A stretch of 64,000 nt of DNA from Rhinopithecus roxellana. Taxonomy: Eukaryota; Chordata; Mammalia; Primates; Cercopithecidae. Of the stretch, positions 44,108-56,394 are shown in pieces. The stretch spans positions 79,375,019-79,439,018 of the forward strand of contig NC_044557.1 in the NCBI RefSeq assembly GCF_007565055.1. Direction: 5' to 3'. The position numbers and the translations under genes are program-made. Numbering within the stretch: the stretch's first letter is position 1; each line of letters begins with the position of its first letter. The notes under the pieces are model-generated. The model was given only the letters and a program-made list of their open reading frames with translations, did not search any database and was not told the origin of the DNA.

Positions 44108-47100
44108 GTTCCCACCTATGAGTGAGAACATGCGGTGTTTGGTTTTCTGTTCTTGCAATAGTTTGCTGAGAATGATGGTTTCCAGCTGCATCCATGTCCC
44201 TACAAAGGACACAAACTCATCCTTTTTTATGGCTGCATAGTATTCCATGGTGTATATGTGCCACATTTTCTTAATCCAGTCTGTCGCTGATGGACATTTG
44301 GGTTGATTCCAAGTCTTTGCTATTGTGAATAGTGCCGCAATAAACATACGTGTGCATGTATCTTTATAGCAGCATGATTTATAATCCTTTGGGTATATAC
44401 TCAGTAATGGGATGGCTGGGTCATATGGTACTTCTAGTTCTAGGTCCTTGAGGAATCACCATACTGTTTTCCATAATGGTTGAACTAGTTTACAATCCCA
44501 CCAACAGTGTAAAAGTGTTCCTATTTCTTCACAGCCTCTCCAGCACCTGTTGTTTCCTGACTATTTAATGATTGCCATTCTAACTGGTGTGAGATGGTAT
44601 CTCATTGTGGTTTTGATTTGCATTTCTCTGATGGCGAGTGATGATGAGCATTTTTTCATGTGTCTGTTGGCTGTATGAATGTCTTCTTTTGAGAAATGTC
44701 TGTTCATATCCTTTGCCCACTTTTTGATGGGGTTGTTTGTTTTTCTCTTGTAAATTTGTTTGAGTTCTTTGTGGATTCTGGATATTAGCCCTTTGTCAGA
44801 TGAGTAGATTGCAAAAATTTTCTCCCATTCTGTAGGCTGCCTGTTCACTCTGATGGTAGTTTCTTTTGCTGTGCAGAAGCTCTTTAGTTTAATTAGATCG
44901 CATTTGTCAATTTTGGCTTTTGTTGCCATTGCTTTTGGTGTTTTAGACATGAAGTCCTTGCCCATGCCTATGTCCTGAATGGTATTACCTAGGTTTTCTT
45001 CTAGGGTTTTTATGGTATTAGGTCTAACATTTAAGTCTCTAATCCAACTTGAATTAATCTTCGTATAAGGAGTAAGGAAAGGATCCAGTTTCAGCTTTCT
45101 ACTTATGGCTAGCCAATTTTCCCAGCACCATTTATTCAATAGGGAATCCTTTCCCCATTTCTTGTTTTTCTCATGTTTATCAAAGATCGGATGGCTGTAG
45201 GTGTGTGGAATTATTTCCGAGGACTCTGTTCTGTTCCATTGGTCTATATCTCTGTTTTGGTACCAGTACCATGATGTTTTGGTTACTGTAGCCTTGTAGT
45301 ATAGTTTGAAGTCAGGTAGCGTGATGCCTCCAGCTTTGTTCTTTTGACTTAGGATTGTCTTGGCAATGCGGGCTCTTTTGTGGTTCCATATGAACTTTAA
45401 AGCAGTTTTTTCCAATTCTGTGAAGAAACTCATTGGTAGCTTGATGGGGATGGCATTGAATCTATAAATTACCTTGGGCCGTATGGCCATTTTCACGATA
45501 TTCATTCTTCCTATCCATGAGCATTGTATGTTCTTCCATTTGTTTGTGTCCTCTTTTATTTCACTGAGCAGTGGTTTGTAGTTCTCCTTAAAGAGGTCCT
45601 TTACATCCCTTGTAAGTTGGATTCCTAGGTATTTTATTCTCTTTGAAGCAATTGTGAATGGAAGTTCATTCATGATTTGGCTCTCTGTTTGTCTGTTACT
45701 GGCATATAAGAATGCTTGCGATTTTTGCACATTAATTTTGTATCCTGAGACTTTGCTGAAGTTTCTTATCAGCTTAAGGAGATTTTGGGCTGAGACAATG
45801 GGGTTTTCTAAATATACAATCATGTCATCTGCAAACAGGGACAATTTGGCTTCTTCTTTTCCTAACTGAATACACTTTATTTCTTTCTCTTGCCTGATTG
45901 CCCTAGCCAGAATTTCCAACACTATGTTGAATAGGAGTGGTGAGAGAGGGCATCCCTGTCTTGTGCCAGTTTTCAAAGGGAATTTTTCCAGTTTTTGCCC
46001 ATTCAGTATGATATTGGCTGTGGGTTTGTCATAAATAGCTCTTATTATTTTGAGATACGTTCCATGAATACCGAATTTATTGAGCGTTTTTAGCATGAAG
46101 GGCTGTTGAATTTCGTCAAAGGCCTTTTTTGCATCTATTGAGATAATCATGTGATTTTTGTCTTTGGTTCTGTTTATATGCTGGATTACATTTATTGATT
46201 TGCGAATGTTGAACCAGCCTTGCATCCCAGGGATGAAGCCCACTTGATCATGGTGGATAAGCTTTTGGATGTGCTGCTGGATCCGGTTTGCCAGTATTTT
46301 ATTGAGGATTTTTGCATCGATGTTCATCAAGGATATTGGTCTAAAATTCTCCTTTTTTGTTGTGTCTCTGCCAGGCTTTGGTATCAGTATGATGTTGGCC
46401 TCATAAAATGAGTTAGGGAGGATTCCCTCTTTTTCTATTGATTGGAATAGTTTCAGAAGGCATGGTACCAGCTCCTCCTTGTACCTCTGGTAGAATTCAG
46501 CTGTGAATCCATCTGGTCCTGGACTTTTTTTGGTTGGTAGGCTATTAATTATTGCCTCAATTTCGGAGCCTGCTATTGGTCTATTCAGGGATGCAGCTTC
46601 TTCCTGGTTTAGTCTTGGGACAGTGTAAGTGTCCAGGAAATTATCCATTTCTTGTAGATTTTCTAGTTGATTTGTGTAGAGGTGTTTATAGTATTCTCTG
46701 ATGGTAGTTTGTATTTCTGTGGGGTCGGTGGTGATATCCCCTTTATCATTTTTTATTGCGTCTATTTGATTCTTCTCTCTTTTCTTCTTTACTAGTCTTG
46801 ATAGCGGTCTGTCAATTTTGTTGATCTTTTCAAAAAACCAACTCCTGGATTCATTGATTTTTTGGAGGGTTTTTTGTGTCTCTATCTCCTTCAGTTCTGC
46901 TCTGATCTTAGTTATTTCTTGACTTCTGCTAGCTTTTGAATGTGTTTGCTCTTGCTTCTCTAGTTCTTTTAATTGTGATGTTAGAGTATCAATTTTAGAT
47001 CTTTCCAGCTTTCTCTTGTGGGCATTTAGTGCTATACATTTCCCTCTACACACTGCTTTAAATGTGTCCCAGAGATTCTGGTATGTTGTATCTTTGTTCT

Positions 47101-47932
47101 CATTGCTTTCAAAGAACATCTTTATTTCTGCCTTCATTTCATTATGTACCCAGTAGTCATTCAGGAGCAGGTTGTTCAGTTTCCATGTAGTTGAGCGGTT
47201 TTGATTGAGTTTCTTAGTCCTGAGTTCTAGTTTGACTGCACTGTGGTCTGAGAGACAGTTTGTTATAATTTCTGTTCTTGTACATTTGCTGAGGAGTGCT
47301 TTACTTCCAATTATGTGGTCAATTTTGGAATAAGTGCAATGTGGTGCTGAGAAGAATGTATATTCTGTTGATTTGGGGTGGGGAGTTCTGTAGATGTCTA
47401 TTAGGTCTGCTTGCTGCAGAGATGAGTTCAATTCCTGGATATCCTTATTAACTTTCTATGCCGTTGATCTGTCTAATGTTGACAGTGGGGTGTTGAAGTC
47501 TCCCATTATTATTGTATGGGAGTCTAAGTCTCTTTGTAAGTCTCTAAGGACTTGCTTTATGAACCTGGGTGCTCCTGTATTAGGTGCATATATATTTAGG
47601 ATAGTTAGCTCTTCCTGTTGAATTGATCCCTTTACCATTATGTAATGGCCTTCTTTGTCTCTTTTGATCTTTGATGGTTTAAAGTCTGTTTTATCAGAGA
47701 CAAGGATTGCAACCCCTGCTTTTTTTTGTTCTCCATTTGCTTGGTAGATCTTCCTCCATCCCTTTATTTTGAGCCTATGTATGTCTCTGCATGTGAGATG
47801 GGTCTCCTGAATACAACAGACTGATGGGTCTTGACTCTTTATCCAGTTTGCCAGTCTGTGTCTTTTAATTGGACCATTTAGTCCATTTACGTCTAAGGTT
47901 AATATTGTTATGTGTGAACTTGATCCTGCCAT
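44108..47932 (-). pseudogene. L1 ORF2, 1275 codons, three nonsense mutations
   Basis: Intact ORF2p is the endonuclease/reverse transcriptase that performs target-primed reverse transcription. Here the frame keeps its exact 1275-codon length with no frameshift. Stops occur at codon 159 (UAG, end of the endonuclease N-terminal half), 1124 (UAG) and 1159 (UGA, 44458-44456). The normal terminator is CGA (44107-44105), extending the frame to 44006. The open block 47431-44561 encodes 956 residues with the RT FADD motif and the C-terminal Cys region start. Endonuclease E43, the GDFNT loop and the SDHS motif are readable. The residue at position 14, normally N, is D. Confidence 0.95.
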
Positions 47933-47995
47933 TATGATATTAACTGGTTATTTTGCTTGTTAGATGATGTAGTTTCTTCCTAGCTTCAATGGTCT

Positions 47996-49012
47996 TTACA
48001 TTTTGACATGTTTTTGTAATGGCTGGTACCAGTTGTTCCTTTCCATGTTTAGTCCTTCCTTCAGGGTCTCTTGTAAGGCAGGCCTGGTGGTGACAAAATC
48101 TCTAAGCATTTGCTTATCTGTAAAGGATTTTATTTATCCTTTACTTATGAAACTTAGTTTGGCTGGATATGAAATTCTGGGTTGAAAATTCTTTTCTTTA
48201 AGAATGTTGAATATTGGCCCCCACTCTCTTCTGGCTTGTACAGTTTCTGCTGAGAGATCTGCTGTTAGTCTGATGGGCTTCCCTTTGTGGGTAACCTGAC
48301 CTTTCTCTCTGGCTGCCCTTGAGATTTTTTCCTTCATTTCAACTTTGGTGAATCTGGCAATTATGTGTCTTGGAGTTGCTCTTCTCAAGGAGTATCTTTG
48401 TGGCGTTCTCTGTATTTCCTGAATTTGAATGTTGGCCTGCCCTACTAGGTTGGGGAAGTTCTCCTGGATGATATCCTGAAGAGTGTTTTCCAACTTGGTT
48501 CCATTTTCTCCCTCACTTTCAGGCACCCCAATCAGACGTAGATTTGGTCTTTTTACATAATCCCATACTTCTTGCAGGCTTTGTTCATTTCTTTTTCTTC
48601 TTTTTTCTTTCGACTTCTCTTCTCGCTTCATTTCATTCATTTGATCCTCAATTGCTGATACTCTTTCTTCCAGTTGATGGAGTTGGTTACTGAAGCTTGT
48701 GCATTTGTCACGTATTTCTTGTGTCATGGCTTTCATCTCTGTCAGTTCGTTTATGGCCTTCTCTGCATTAATTATTCTGGTTATCAATTCTTCCACTCTT
48801 TTTTCAAGATTTTTAGTTTCTTCGTGCTGGGTATGTAATTCCTCCTTTAGCTCTGAGAAGTTTGATGGTCTGAAGCCTTCTTCTCTCATCTCATCAAAGT
48901 CATTCTCCATCCAGCTTTGATCCGTTGCTGGCAATGAGCTGCGTTCCTTTGCAGGGGGAGATGCACTCTTATTTCTTGAATTTCCAGCTTTTCTGCCCTG
49001 CTTTTTCCCTAT
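47996..49012 (-). pseudogene. L1 ORF1, 338 codons, start lost and premature stop
   Basis: ORF1p is a coiled-coil trimer that binds L1 RNA. The expected start is ATA at 49012-49010. The next in-frame ATG is at 48934. Codon 293 (48136-48134) is TAA, which removes the last 45 residues of the C-terminal domain. The frame otherwise reaches the canonical TAA at 47998-47996, giving exactly the 338-codon length. The 266-codon open piece keeps the coiled coil (about codons 50-150) and the RRM (to about 250). Confidence 0.95.
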
Positions 49013-50050
49013 CTTTGTGGTTTTATCTGCCTCTGGTCGTTGATGATGGTGACGTACTGATGAGGTTTTGGTGCGGGTGTCCTTCCTGTTTGTTAGTTTT
49101 CCTTCTAACAGTCAGGACCCTCAGCTGTAGGTCTGTTGGAGATTGCTTGAGGTCCACTGCAGACCCTGTTTGCCTGGGTGTCAGCAGCAGAGGCTGCAGA
49201 AGATAGAATACTGCTGAACAGTGAGTGTGCCTGTCTGATTCTTGTTTTGGAAGCTTCCTCTCAGGGGTGTACTCCACCCTGTGAGGTGTGGGGTGTCAGT
49301 CTGCCCCTGGTGGAGGATGTCTCCCAGTTAGGCTACTCAGGGGTCTGGGACCCACTTGAGCAGGCAATCTGTCCGTTCTCAGATCTCAACCTCCGTGTTG
49401 GTAGATAAACTGCTCTCTTCAAAGCAGTCAGACAGAGTCGTTTGCATCTGCAGAGGTTTCTGCTGCTTTTTGTTGTTGTTGTTGTTGTTTAGCTGTGCCC
49501 TGTCCCCAGAGGTGGAGTCTACAGATACTGGCAGGCCTCCTTGAGCTGCTGTGAGCTCCACCCAGTTCGATCTTCCCAGGGCTTTGTTTACCTACTTAAG
49601 CCTCAGCAATAGCAGGCGCCCCTCCCCCTGCCTCACTGCTGCCTTGCATTTAGATCACAGACTGCTGTGCTAGCAATGAGGAAGGCTCTGTGGGCGTGGG
49701 ACCTTCCCAGCCAGGTGTAGGATATAATCTCCTGGTGTGCCCGTTAGCTTAAAGCGCAGTATTGGGGTGGGAGTTACCTGATTTTCCAGGTGTTGTGTGT
49801 CTCAGTTCCCCTGGCTAGGAAAAGGAATTCCCTTCCCCCTTGCGCTTCCCAGGTGAGGCGATGCCTCGCCCTGCTTCAGCTCTCGCTGGTTGGGCTGCAA
49901 TAGTTGACCAGCACCGATTGTCTGGCACTCCCTAGTGAGATAAACCCAGTACCTCAGTTGAAAATGCAGAAATCACCTGTCTTCTGTGTCGCTCGTGCTG
50001 GGAGTTAGAGACTGGAGCTCTTCCTATTCGGCCATCTTGCTCCGCCCTCT
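49013..50050 (-). promoter_or_regulatory. 5' UTR and internal promoter of the full-length L1
   Basis: About 1040 bp, GC-richer than the surroundings. The first bases on the minus strand hold the YY1 site CAAGATGGC (50039-50031), known to set the L1 start. A CAA-repeat variant (AACAACAACAACAAC) lies at about 49490-49472. In primate L1s this region also holds an antisense promoter. Here that would fire rightward into 50068 and beyond (inference). Confidence 0.85.
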
Positions 50051-50067
50051 GATATGTGGTAGTTTTA

Positions 50068-50636
50068 AATAGCAGTGGTATTTAATACAATACAACTAAT
50101 ACAAGCCCTACAAAATAATTGACTCAGAAGGCACATCACTGGATGCTAGCTAGAAGCTTTGGGTAAACTGGTGGTGTGTAATAGGACAGCCAAATGAGAT
50201 CAGAGTGTCAACCCACAGATCACTCACTAATTACAGAAAAAAAAGGTGTCTTTACAATGGGGGAAGAGTGGCATTTATCACCTTAATTACAGTTAGTTTC
50301 TTTAATGGGGGATGTCTTCACAGCATGGGTCCCCTGGTCCAATGCTCTGTGAAGTTCATACATCATGTAAAGTGTTCTTGCCAATGTTTAGTTAAATCTA
50401 ATACAACCTACAGACTTGCTTATATTCATAAAAGAAACAGACAACAGAAGAAAACATAAAGGAAATACAAATAATTATACCCAGAACATAAGATGTAAGA
50501 CAACACTCCCAGAGTCTTCAAAATGTCAATGAAATAGATAGAAATTAAAAAGTAAAAGTCCTGTTAAAAATTAAAAGGTAATAAAGAAATATTTCAGTCA
50601 AATGCAATGTGTGAATCTTGACAAGATCCTAAATAA
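50068..50636. other. LTR end, then unassigned sequence
   Basis: 50068-50105 completes the LTR broken at 43816. From 50106 to 50636 nothing is recognised. The 84-codon frame at 50205-50459 has no domain. Confidence 0.45.
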
Positions 50637-50638
50637 CA

Positions 50639-50768
50639 GGAAGGAAGGAAGGAAGGAAGGAAGGAAGGAAGGAAAGAAGGAAGGAAGGAAGGAAGGAAGG
50701 AAAGAAGGAAGGAAGGAAGGAAGGAAGGAAGGAAGGAAGGAAGGAAGGAAGGAAGGAAGGAAGGAAGG
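50639..50768. repeat. (GGAA)n microsatellite, about 32 units
   Basis: 130 bp of GGAA with two GAAA interruptions (near 50674 and 50701). GGAA is the ETS-family core site. Arrays of this length are known to act as neo-enhancers for EWS-FLI1 in human cells. Any role here is inference. Confidence 0.95.
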
Positions 50769-51124
50769 GAAGTAAAGGGAGGGCAGGCAGCTACAAATTA
50801 TTATAGAAATATATTAACAATTAAAATAATATACACAAAATTTCCACTAGCATCACTTTTTTCTTTTCCAATCATTAATAAATATATTGGCATTTTACTG
50901 TGGAAAAATCATTGATTTGGACTCATGGGGCCTTAGTTCCAGTCCTGATTATGCCTACAAATGATTTAGGGAAAAACATTTAATTTGTCTGACTGTCAGC
51001 TTCATAAACTAGATTATATTGAATGATTTCCTCTGAACCTGAAACTTGCACATTCTTGACATTTCCTTCAGGAGAACCTCTGGAAAGATTTTCTTTGACT
51101 CTATTCAAATGACAAATTTGCTGA
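50769..51124. other. Unassigned non-coding sequence
   Basis: No element or frame recognised. Confidence 0.4.
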
Positions 51125-51781
51125 GTGAGTATTTAAGTTTTCTATTGCTCTGAAACAAAGTACCCTAAATGAAGTAGCTTAAACCAACACAAGTTTACCA
51201 TCTCGCAAGTTCTTTAGGTCATAAATAGGGCATGGTATGGCTGGATTGTTTACTTAGGGTTTCAGTGGACTGAAAACAAGATGTTGGCTGGAGCTGTGGT
51301 TCTCATCTTGGCTCAGGATTCTCTTCCAGGTTCACTTGTTTGGGGCGGAATTTCTTTTCTTGCAACTCTAGGACTGAAGTTCCCATTATCTTTCTAGCAG
51401 TTGGCTGGGATCAACTCTCAGCTCCTAGAGGCTTCCTGCAGTTCCTTACCATGTAACAACCATAGACAATTCACAACATGAATGATTGCTTTCTCCCAGC
51501 CAACCTGCAGCATATTGATGACTGTCTTCTGCTACCTGCCTGCGGCAAATAGTGCTTTTATAAAACTATGTGATTAGGTCAGACCCACTTAAATAATTGC
51601 TCTATCATTAGGTCAACAAATTTAAGACCTCAATTATATCTGCAAAATCCCTTTTGATCTACAAAATATTCTAATCATGGGAGTGAAATTCACTATATTC
51701 AAAAATCTTGAGAATTATGCAGAGCATGTTTACAAGGAGTCAGTAAATCTTGGGATCCATCCTAGAATTCTGCTATTACAT
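51125..51781 (-). mobile_element. Ancient ERVL/MaLR-type LTR, antisense
   Basis: Antisense order: 'ttttctattgctctgaaaca', 'gtagcttaaaccaacacaag', 'agttctttaggtc', 'gattaggtcagacccact', 'tctgcaaaatccctttt', ending 'aattctgctattaca'. It is the same broad LTR type as 43316-43799 and 62382-62768, in the opposite direction. It is heavily diverged and solo. Confidence 0.65.
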
Positions 51782-54700
51782 GGTTATCTCAAATCCACTA
51801 TGTAAAAAATAATGCATTCAATTGACATAAGTTTGTAGAAAGTACTTTGCAATATACATAATTTTCTGTGGAAATCATTAAAAATATTGAGTCAAAGATA
51901 TTTCTTATTTTGAAGGGTGAAAAAATTAGTTAAGTTCCTCTATAGACTTAAAACATAGCAGTATCATAAGAGAAATTAAATTTAGATGAATATGAATTAA
52001 TATATCAGATCAATAAAGTGATTTTTGTGAAAAGCTTCCAAAAGTGTATATTATCACATGTTAAGAGCAAGCAGAATGTTATACCAAGTGCAGATTTCAG
52101 ATCAAAGAAAAATAAACACACTTTTAAATGTTAAAAACTATTTAAAAGAATTCATGAATATGAATAATTAATGGGAGTAAACACATTCCATGCCATTAAA
52201 AGTTAATTTGAAGGATTAAAGGAACTCTTATGATTTAAAGTCACAGCTTCAACAAATTTTGTGAATATTTTAAATGTACAGACAAATATAGCATTTATTC
52301 AATTTAGTAAGATGTAGTGGAATTCTGTACAAATTGTAGGATGAGAAGAGGTGTGAACAACAAAATTCACATATAAAAGAATGTGTTTATTTATTTATTT
52401 AGCAAAAAAAAAGAAAAAAAATAGAAAGATACTTTGCCAGATGCTGAGAATTATTTTTTAATATGGATATATGCATTTCCCTCTGCCACTTACCATGTAG
52501 AAGAGAAGACAGACATTGGTCAAAATTTCAAGGTGGAGTACTATGAATCATAAAGATTGGTATGCTATGGAAACATGTAGCACTAAGGCTTAGTTGAAAA
52601 AAATGATTACTGCAATTGGAATCAGGAAAAATATTGAAAATAAGCTTAACTCCTCTTTTGGTAATTGTCTTTTTTATTTTACTTTATGTTCAATGGTGAA
52701 GGAAGAAGTGTTGATTATATGAAAATAATGAATGTGTTCTTGATTTTAAAAGCAGTAAAATCTTGAATGTGATATCTCAGGATACTATTTCCAGTGCTTT
52801 GGTGAGAAGAATTAATAGCACAATGATTCTATATTATTTTTAAAATAAAATACGTTTTGACATATTAATATTGGACTTTAAAAGGAAAAGAAAGGCATTA
52901 AAGTAGAATGTGACCCTCTTTTAACTATTTCAAAATCAGCTGAGTTCAATTGTTAAAAAAAAAATTGACTTTCAGAGCTAGGGCATAGCTCAAAGGCCAT
53001 TCATTCTAAATTCTTAGACATAGATAATTCAAATGTCTTCCACATCTCTTAGGATAGCACCAATAATAGGCACATTCTCACACTTCTTGAAGCAACCTCC
53101 TCTTTTTTCTGGAAAGTTCTATTTCAATGTTTACATACAGTCCAAATTAGTCTCTGTACACACTACATCATTGATTCCACTTATATGTCTGGTATCTCTG
53201 ATATTTCTTTCTTCTACAGTACAGACCATTGACTATTTTGTAATTAGCCCTCATTTACTTCTAAATTATTCTCTTTCCCAAGCTAAATATTTCCAATTTC
53301 ACCAGAAATCAGAACTATTTCTCCATGCTACACATTATCATGTTAGCTTTAGTTCATTGTTTTAGCATATAAGTCTTTTTGACCATGTTTGTAATTGAAC
53401 ATATTTTCCCCTTCCATAAGTTTGCTAAAGATCTTTTTGTAATACCATTCAGTAAGCCAGTAGAAGTATGAAAAGAACAGAGTGGATATTGGTGCACATT
53501 TTTGGAAACTTGCTTTGCAACTAAAACCTGTTCAATAATAGCTTGCTTTTAGAACACCAGAATTATTCCAAGTTTTCTAAAATGGAATTAATATTGGGTT
53601 TAAAAAATGTCTTGTTGAAATCTAGATACAGCAGCCTACTGCACTTGCGCGTCACTGATCTACTTAAGGCAACACTTTCCATAGGAAAATGAAGTCATTT
53701 GGATATGATTTGTCATATCTGCAGTGCCTCAATGCCCTTTGATTCTGGGTTCAATTTTTTTTAAACCTCCTACAAACAGTTGACATATGAGGCCTTATTC
53801 ATTTTAATCCTAAAATGGATTTAATTGTTTTTAAAACAAATATAAATTTGGATTTTCATCGTGGCAGTGAAGTAGCAAAAATGGTTAAAAATGAAAGAGA
53901 CACTGAGATAGTGGCTAGCTAATTCATGAGTATGCAGATGAACTTTATCTTCTGCAAAATTCATAGAGTGCTGTGTTTCTTTAGAAAGCAGCCCTTGAAC
54001 GTCTGGGGTTTTCTGATGCATAAAGATGTGCTCTAAAAATGCCAGGGAGGTAGAACACTCATTGTGATTGTCGATGGAATGTCCCGTTAGTAACCCCTGT
54101 GGAAATCACAAAGCTCCCAAGCACATTGAGTCATGAAGGTCACCCTGCATAAATCTGTCTACATTCATGAGTTGCTACCGCTAACTGCCACCACATCAAG
54201 CTCAGTGTACACCCCATGCTGCTGAAATGGCAGGACACATTGGATAAAATCCGAGCTCCTACATTCATATTTCTTTTTGTTTATCTTTAAGGCAGTACAG
54301 TATCTATTCAGAAACGTGCCCTTGAGCATTTGCATATCTGGAACAGCAGTCCTTAATCCTCCCAAGCTCTGAGAGGGGCATCCATTATTGGCTTGCACAT
54401 ATTTCAGGGGAAAAATACTGGCCATAGCTCCTACTACAGAGATATGACATAGCATATTCTTAGTCTTGCAACATTGACAAATTGAAATAGCTAGGCAAAG
54501 AATTATAATTCTAAGCTCTGACAATTAAAGATAATCATTTTTCCATCAAAATTATAGTAGTTATACTATACTGTGGTATATGTTTACAAATTTTGCAGCT
54601 TAAAAATTCTTGAAGCATTATTTGTTTTATTTTTAAAACATTGTAATGGAGAGATATTAACTTTATCATTCTGTAGACAAGAAAACACTCTCAGGAAAGC

Positions 54701-54988
54701 TAGGGTACTCAATTAAGTCAATCAGGACTTCGATTTAAATTCTGGTCCAAATGCAGTATCCTCTAAATTGTGGTTCTGATTTTCAAAAGTCAAGACGTGT
54801 AATTTTAAATTAATCATTTAAATAATTTTTTGAAAAATCATTTCTCTGCTACTGAATTCTGTCCTTTTCTAGATACGTTAGTATTTTTTAGTTGTGTTTT
54901 ATGTTTAATATATATAATATATGTGTGAATATCACTTCTTACTGCATTAATGTATGTTACCACTATATTTTATTTCTCAATACAGAAA
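51782..54988. other. Long unassigned non-coding stretch
   Basis: Mostly AT-rich. Two patches have more even composition: 53000-53760 and 54020-54530, each with an open frame of 110-119 codons (53033-53365 plus; 54524-54165 minus). Neither shows a recognisable domain. A short TTTA run lies at 52385-52401. If any conserved non-coding element exists in the window, these patches are candidates. Confidence 0.35.
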
Positions 54989-55019
<31 letters not shown>

Positions 55020-55298
55020 GAGACGGCGTCTCGCACTGTCGCCCAGGCTGGAGTGCAGTGGCGTGATCTCGGCTCACTGCAACTTCTGCTTCCCAGGTTC
55101 AAGCGATTCTCCTGCCTTAGCCTCCTGAGTAGCTGGGACTGCAGGCACCCGCCACCACGTCCAGCTAATTTTTATCTTTTTACTAGAGACAGGGTTTCAC
55201 CATGTTGGCCAGGATGGTCTCAATCTCTTGACCTTGTGATCCGCCCACCTCGGCCTCCCAAAGTGCTGGGATTGCAGGCGTGAGCCACTGTGCCCCGC
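54989..55298 (-). mobile_element. Full-length Alu (AluS/Y-like), antisense
   Basis: T tail of about 30, 'gagacggcgtctcgcactgt', both monomers, end 'gtgccccgcc'. Exact 11-bp target duplication caatacagaaa (54978-54988 and 55299-55309). Confidence 0.95.
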
Positions 55299-55309
55299 CA
55301 ATACAGAAA

Positions 55310-56020
55310 ACTTTTAAAAAGTAATAAACATTTGTCTATTTTACATTAACATTTTTAATGTTGAAGAATTTCACAAACATTATGGGAGGAAAAAATAATA
55401 ATAAAATAAAAGCACCATATAATAGAAATTTATTTGGAAGGGCACTTTAGGTCTGAGACATATTTAATATTTCTACTTTTTAATTCAAAAAAGGTCACTT
55501 TATAAACAATTTCACAAGGTATTTTAAATTTATTAGAATTTTTGTTCAATAAATACCACATCTATTTAGAAAAATATAAAATTAGATACACAACATGAAA
55601 CACCTATATCACAAAAAAGAAACACATAAAATTCCAAATAGATTGAAACTACAAAAATGTTGAAAACAGATACAAGAGAATATTTGTATAATCTTGATAT
55701 GAAACTGATAGATAGACTTGACAATGTATTGAAACTTCTGGCAAAATATACCATGAACACAGTTAAAAGATAATAAACAAGATTAATATTGCACATAACA
55801 AAGGAATCTATCTTTATTATACACTCTTTATAGATTATTAGAAAAAAAGAATAGAAATATGTGGGAAACTAACAAGTGAAGAAGTCCGAATGACAAACCT
55901 GTTTGTTAAAATCTTAATAATTAAAGTGTAAAGTAAAACGGGATTGTTTATTCACTTGTCAGATTAGCAAAGTTTAAAAATTATTCTTAATATCCAATGA
56001 TGTTATAAAAAATAGTTTCG
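55310..56020 (+). mobile_element. Very degraded old L1 ORF2 fragment
   Basis: From about 55610, 'ccaaatagattgaaactaca', 'gagaatatttgtataatctt', 'gaaactaacaagtgaagaag' and 'cttgtcagattagcaaagtt' follow the ORF2 C-terminal order on the plus strand. Before 55610 nothing is assignable. Confidence 0.45.
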
Positions 56021-56021
56021 C

Positions 56022-56341
56022 TGGAGGCCATTATCCTAAACAAATCAACACAGAAACGGAAAACCAAATACTGCATGTTCTCTCTTATAAACGGGAGCTA
56101 AATATTGAGTAAATTTAGACACAAAGAAGGAAACAATAGACACTTGAGGCTCCTTGAGGGTAGGGGGTGGGAGGACTGCAAGGGTAAAAAAAAATTCCTA
56201 TTGGGTTCTATTCTCATTACCTGGGTAACAAAATAATCTATACACCAAACTCCCACAACAAGCAAGTTTCCCATGTAGCAAACTTGCACAAGCACCCCCG
56301 AACCAAAAATAAAAGTTGGATAAATAAGTAAATAATAAAAT
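56022..56341 (+). mobile_element. 5'-truncated L1 3' end
   Basis: About 320 bp: 'ggaggccattatcctaaaca', 'cttataaacgggagctaaat', 'gagggtagggggtgggagga', tail 'aaccaaaaataaaagttgg'. L1PB/L1MA-like 3' UTR on the plus strand. Confidence 0.8.
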
Positions 56342-56394
56342 CACACCAAGTGAGGGAAAACAAAAAACAAAAAATAAAAAACAGGTAGTTTAGA

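Larger units (their letters stand above)
43817..50050 (-). mobile_element. Full-length L1 (L1PA-type, monkey lineage), disabled
   Basis: Complete minus-strand L1: 5' UTR 50050-49013, ORF1 49012-47996, a 63-bp spacer, ORF2 47932-44108, 3' UTR 44107-43879. A 17-bp target duplication with one mismatch flanks it: gatatgtggtcgtttta (43800-43816) and gatatgtggtagtttta (50051-50067). About 41 nt of extra sequence and a second A tract lie between the L1 poly(A) and the duplication, suggesting 3' transduction. Both ORFs are in register over their full length, with only point mutations. The copy is therefore relatively young but dead. Confidence 0.95.

Noticed and set aside
44561..47431. A 956-codon open frame as a functional gene
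   Set aside because: It is the middle of L1 ORF2, cut by nonsense mutations on both sides and lacking its own start context.
48134..48934. A 266-codon frame as a novel coiled-coil protein gene
   Set aside because: It is L1 ORF1 that lost its start codon and C-terminus. The frame matches ORF1 position and length exactly.
49356..49544. L1 ORF0 antisense peptide
   Set aside because: The plus-strand frame lies in the 5' UTR, but its position and start do not correspond to the ORF0 I know, and the leucine run comes from a CAA repeat.
54165..54524. A 119-codon minus-strand frame as an exon
   Set aside because: No splice-site context, domain or coding bias was seen. Kept only as a patch worth a conservation check.
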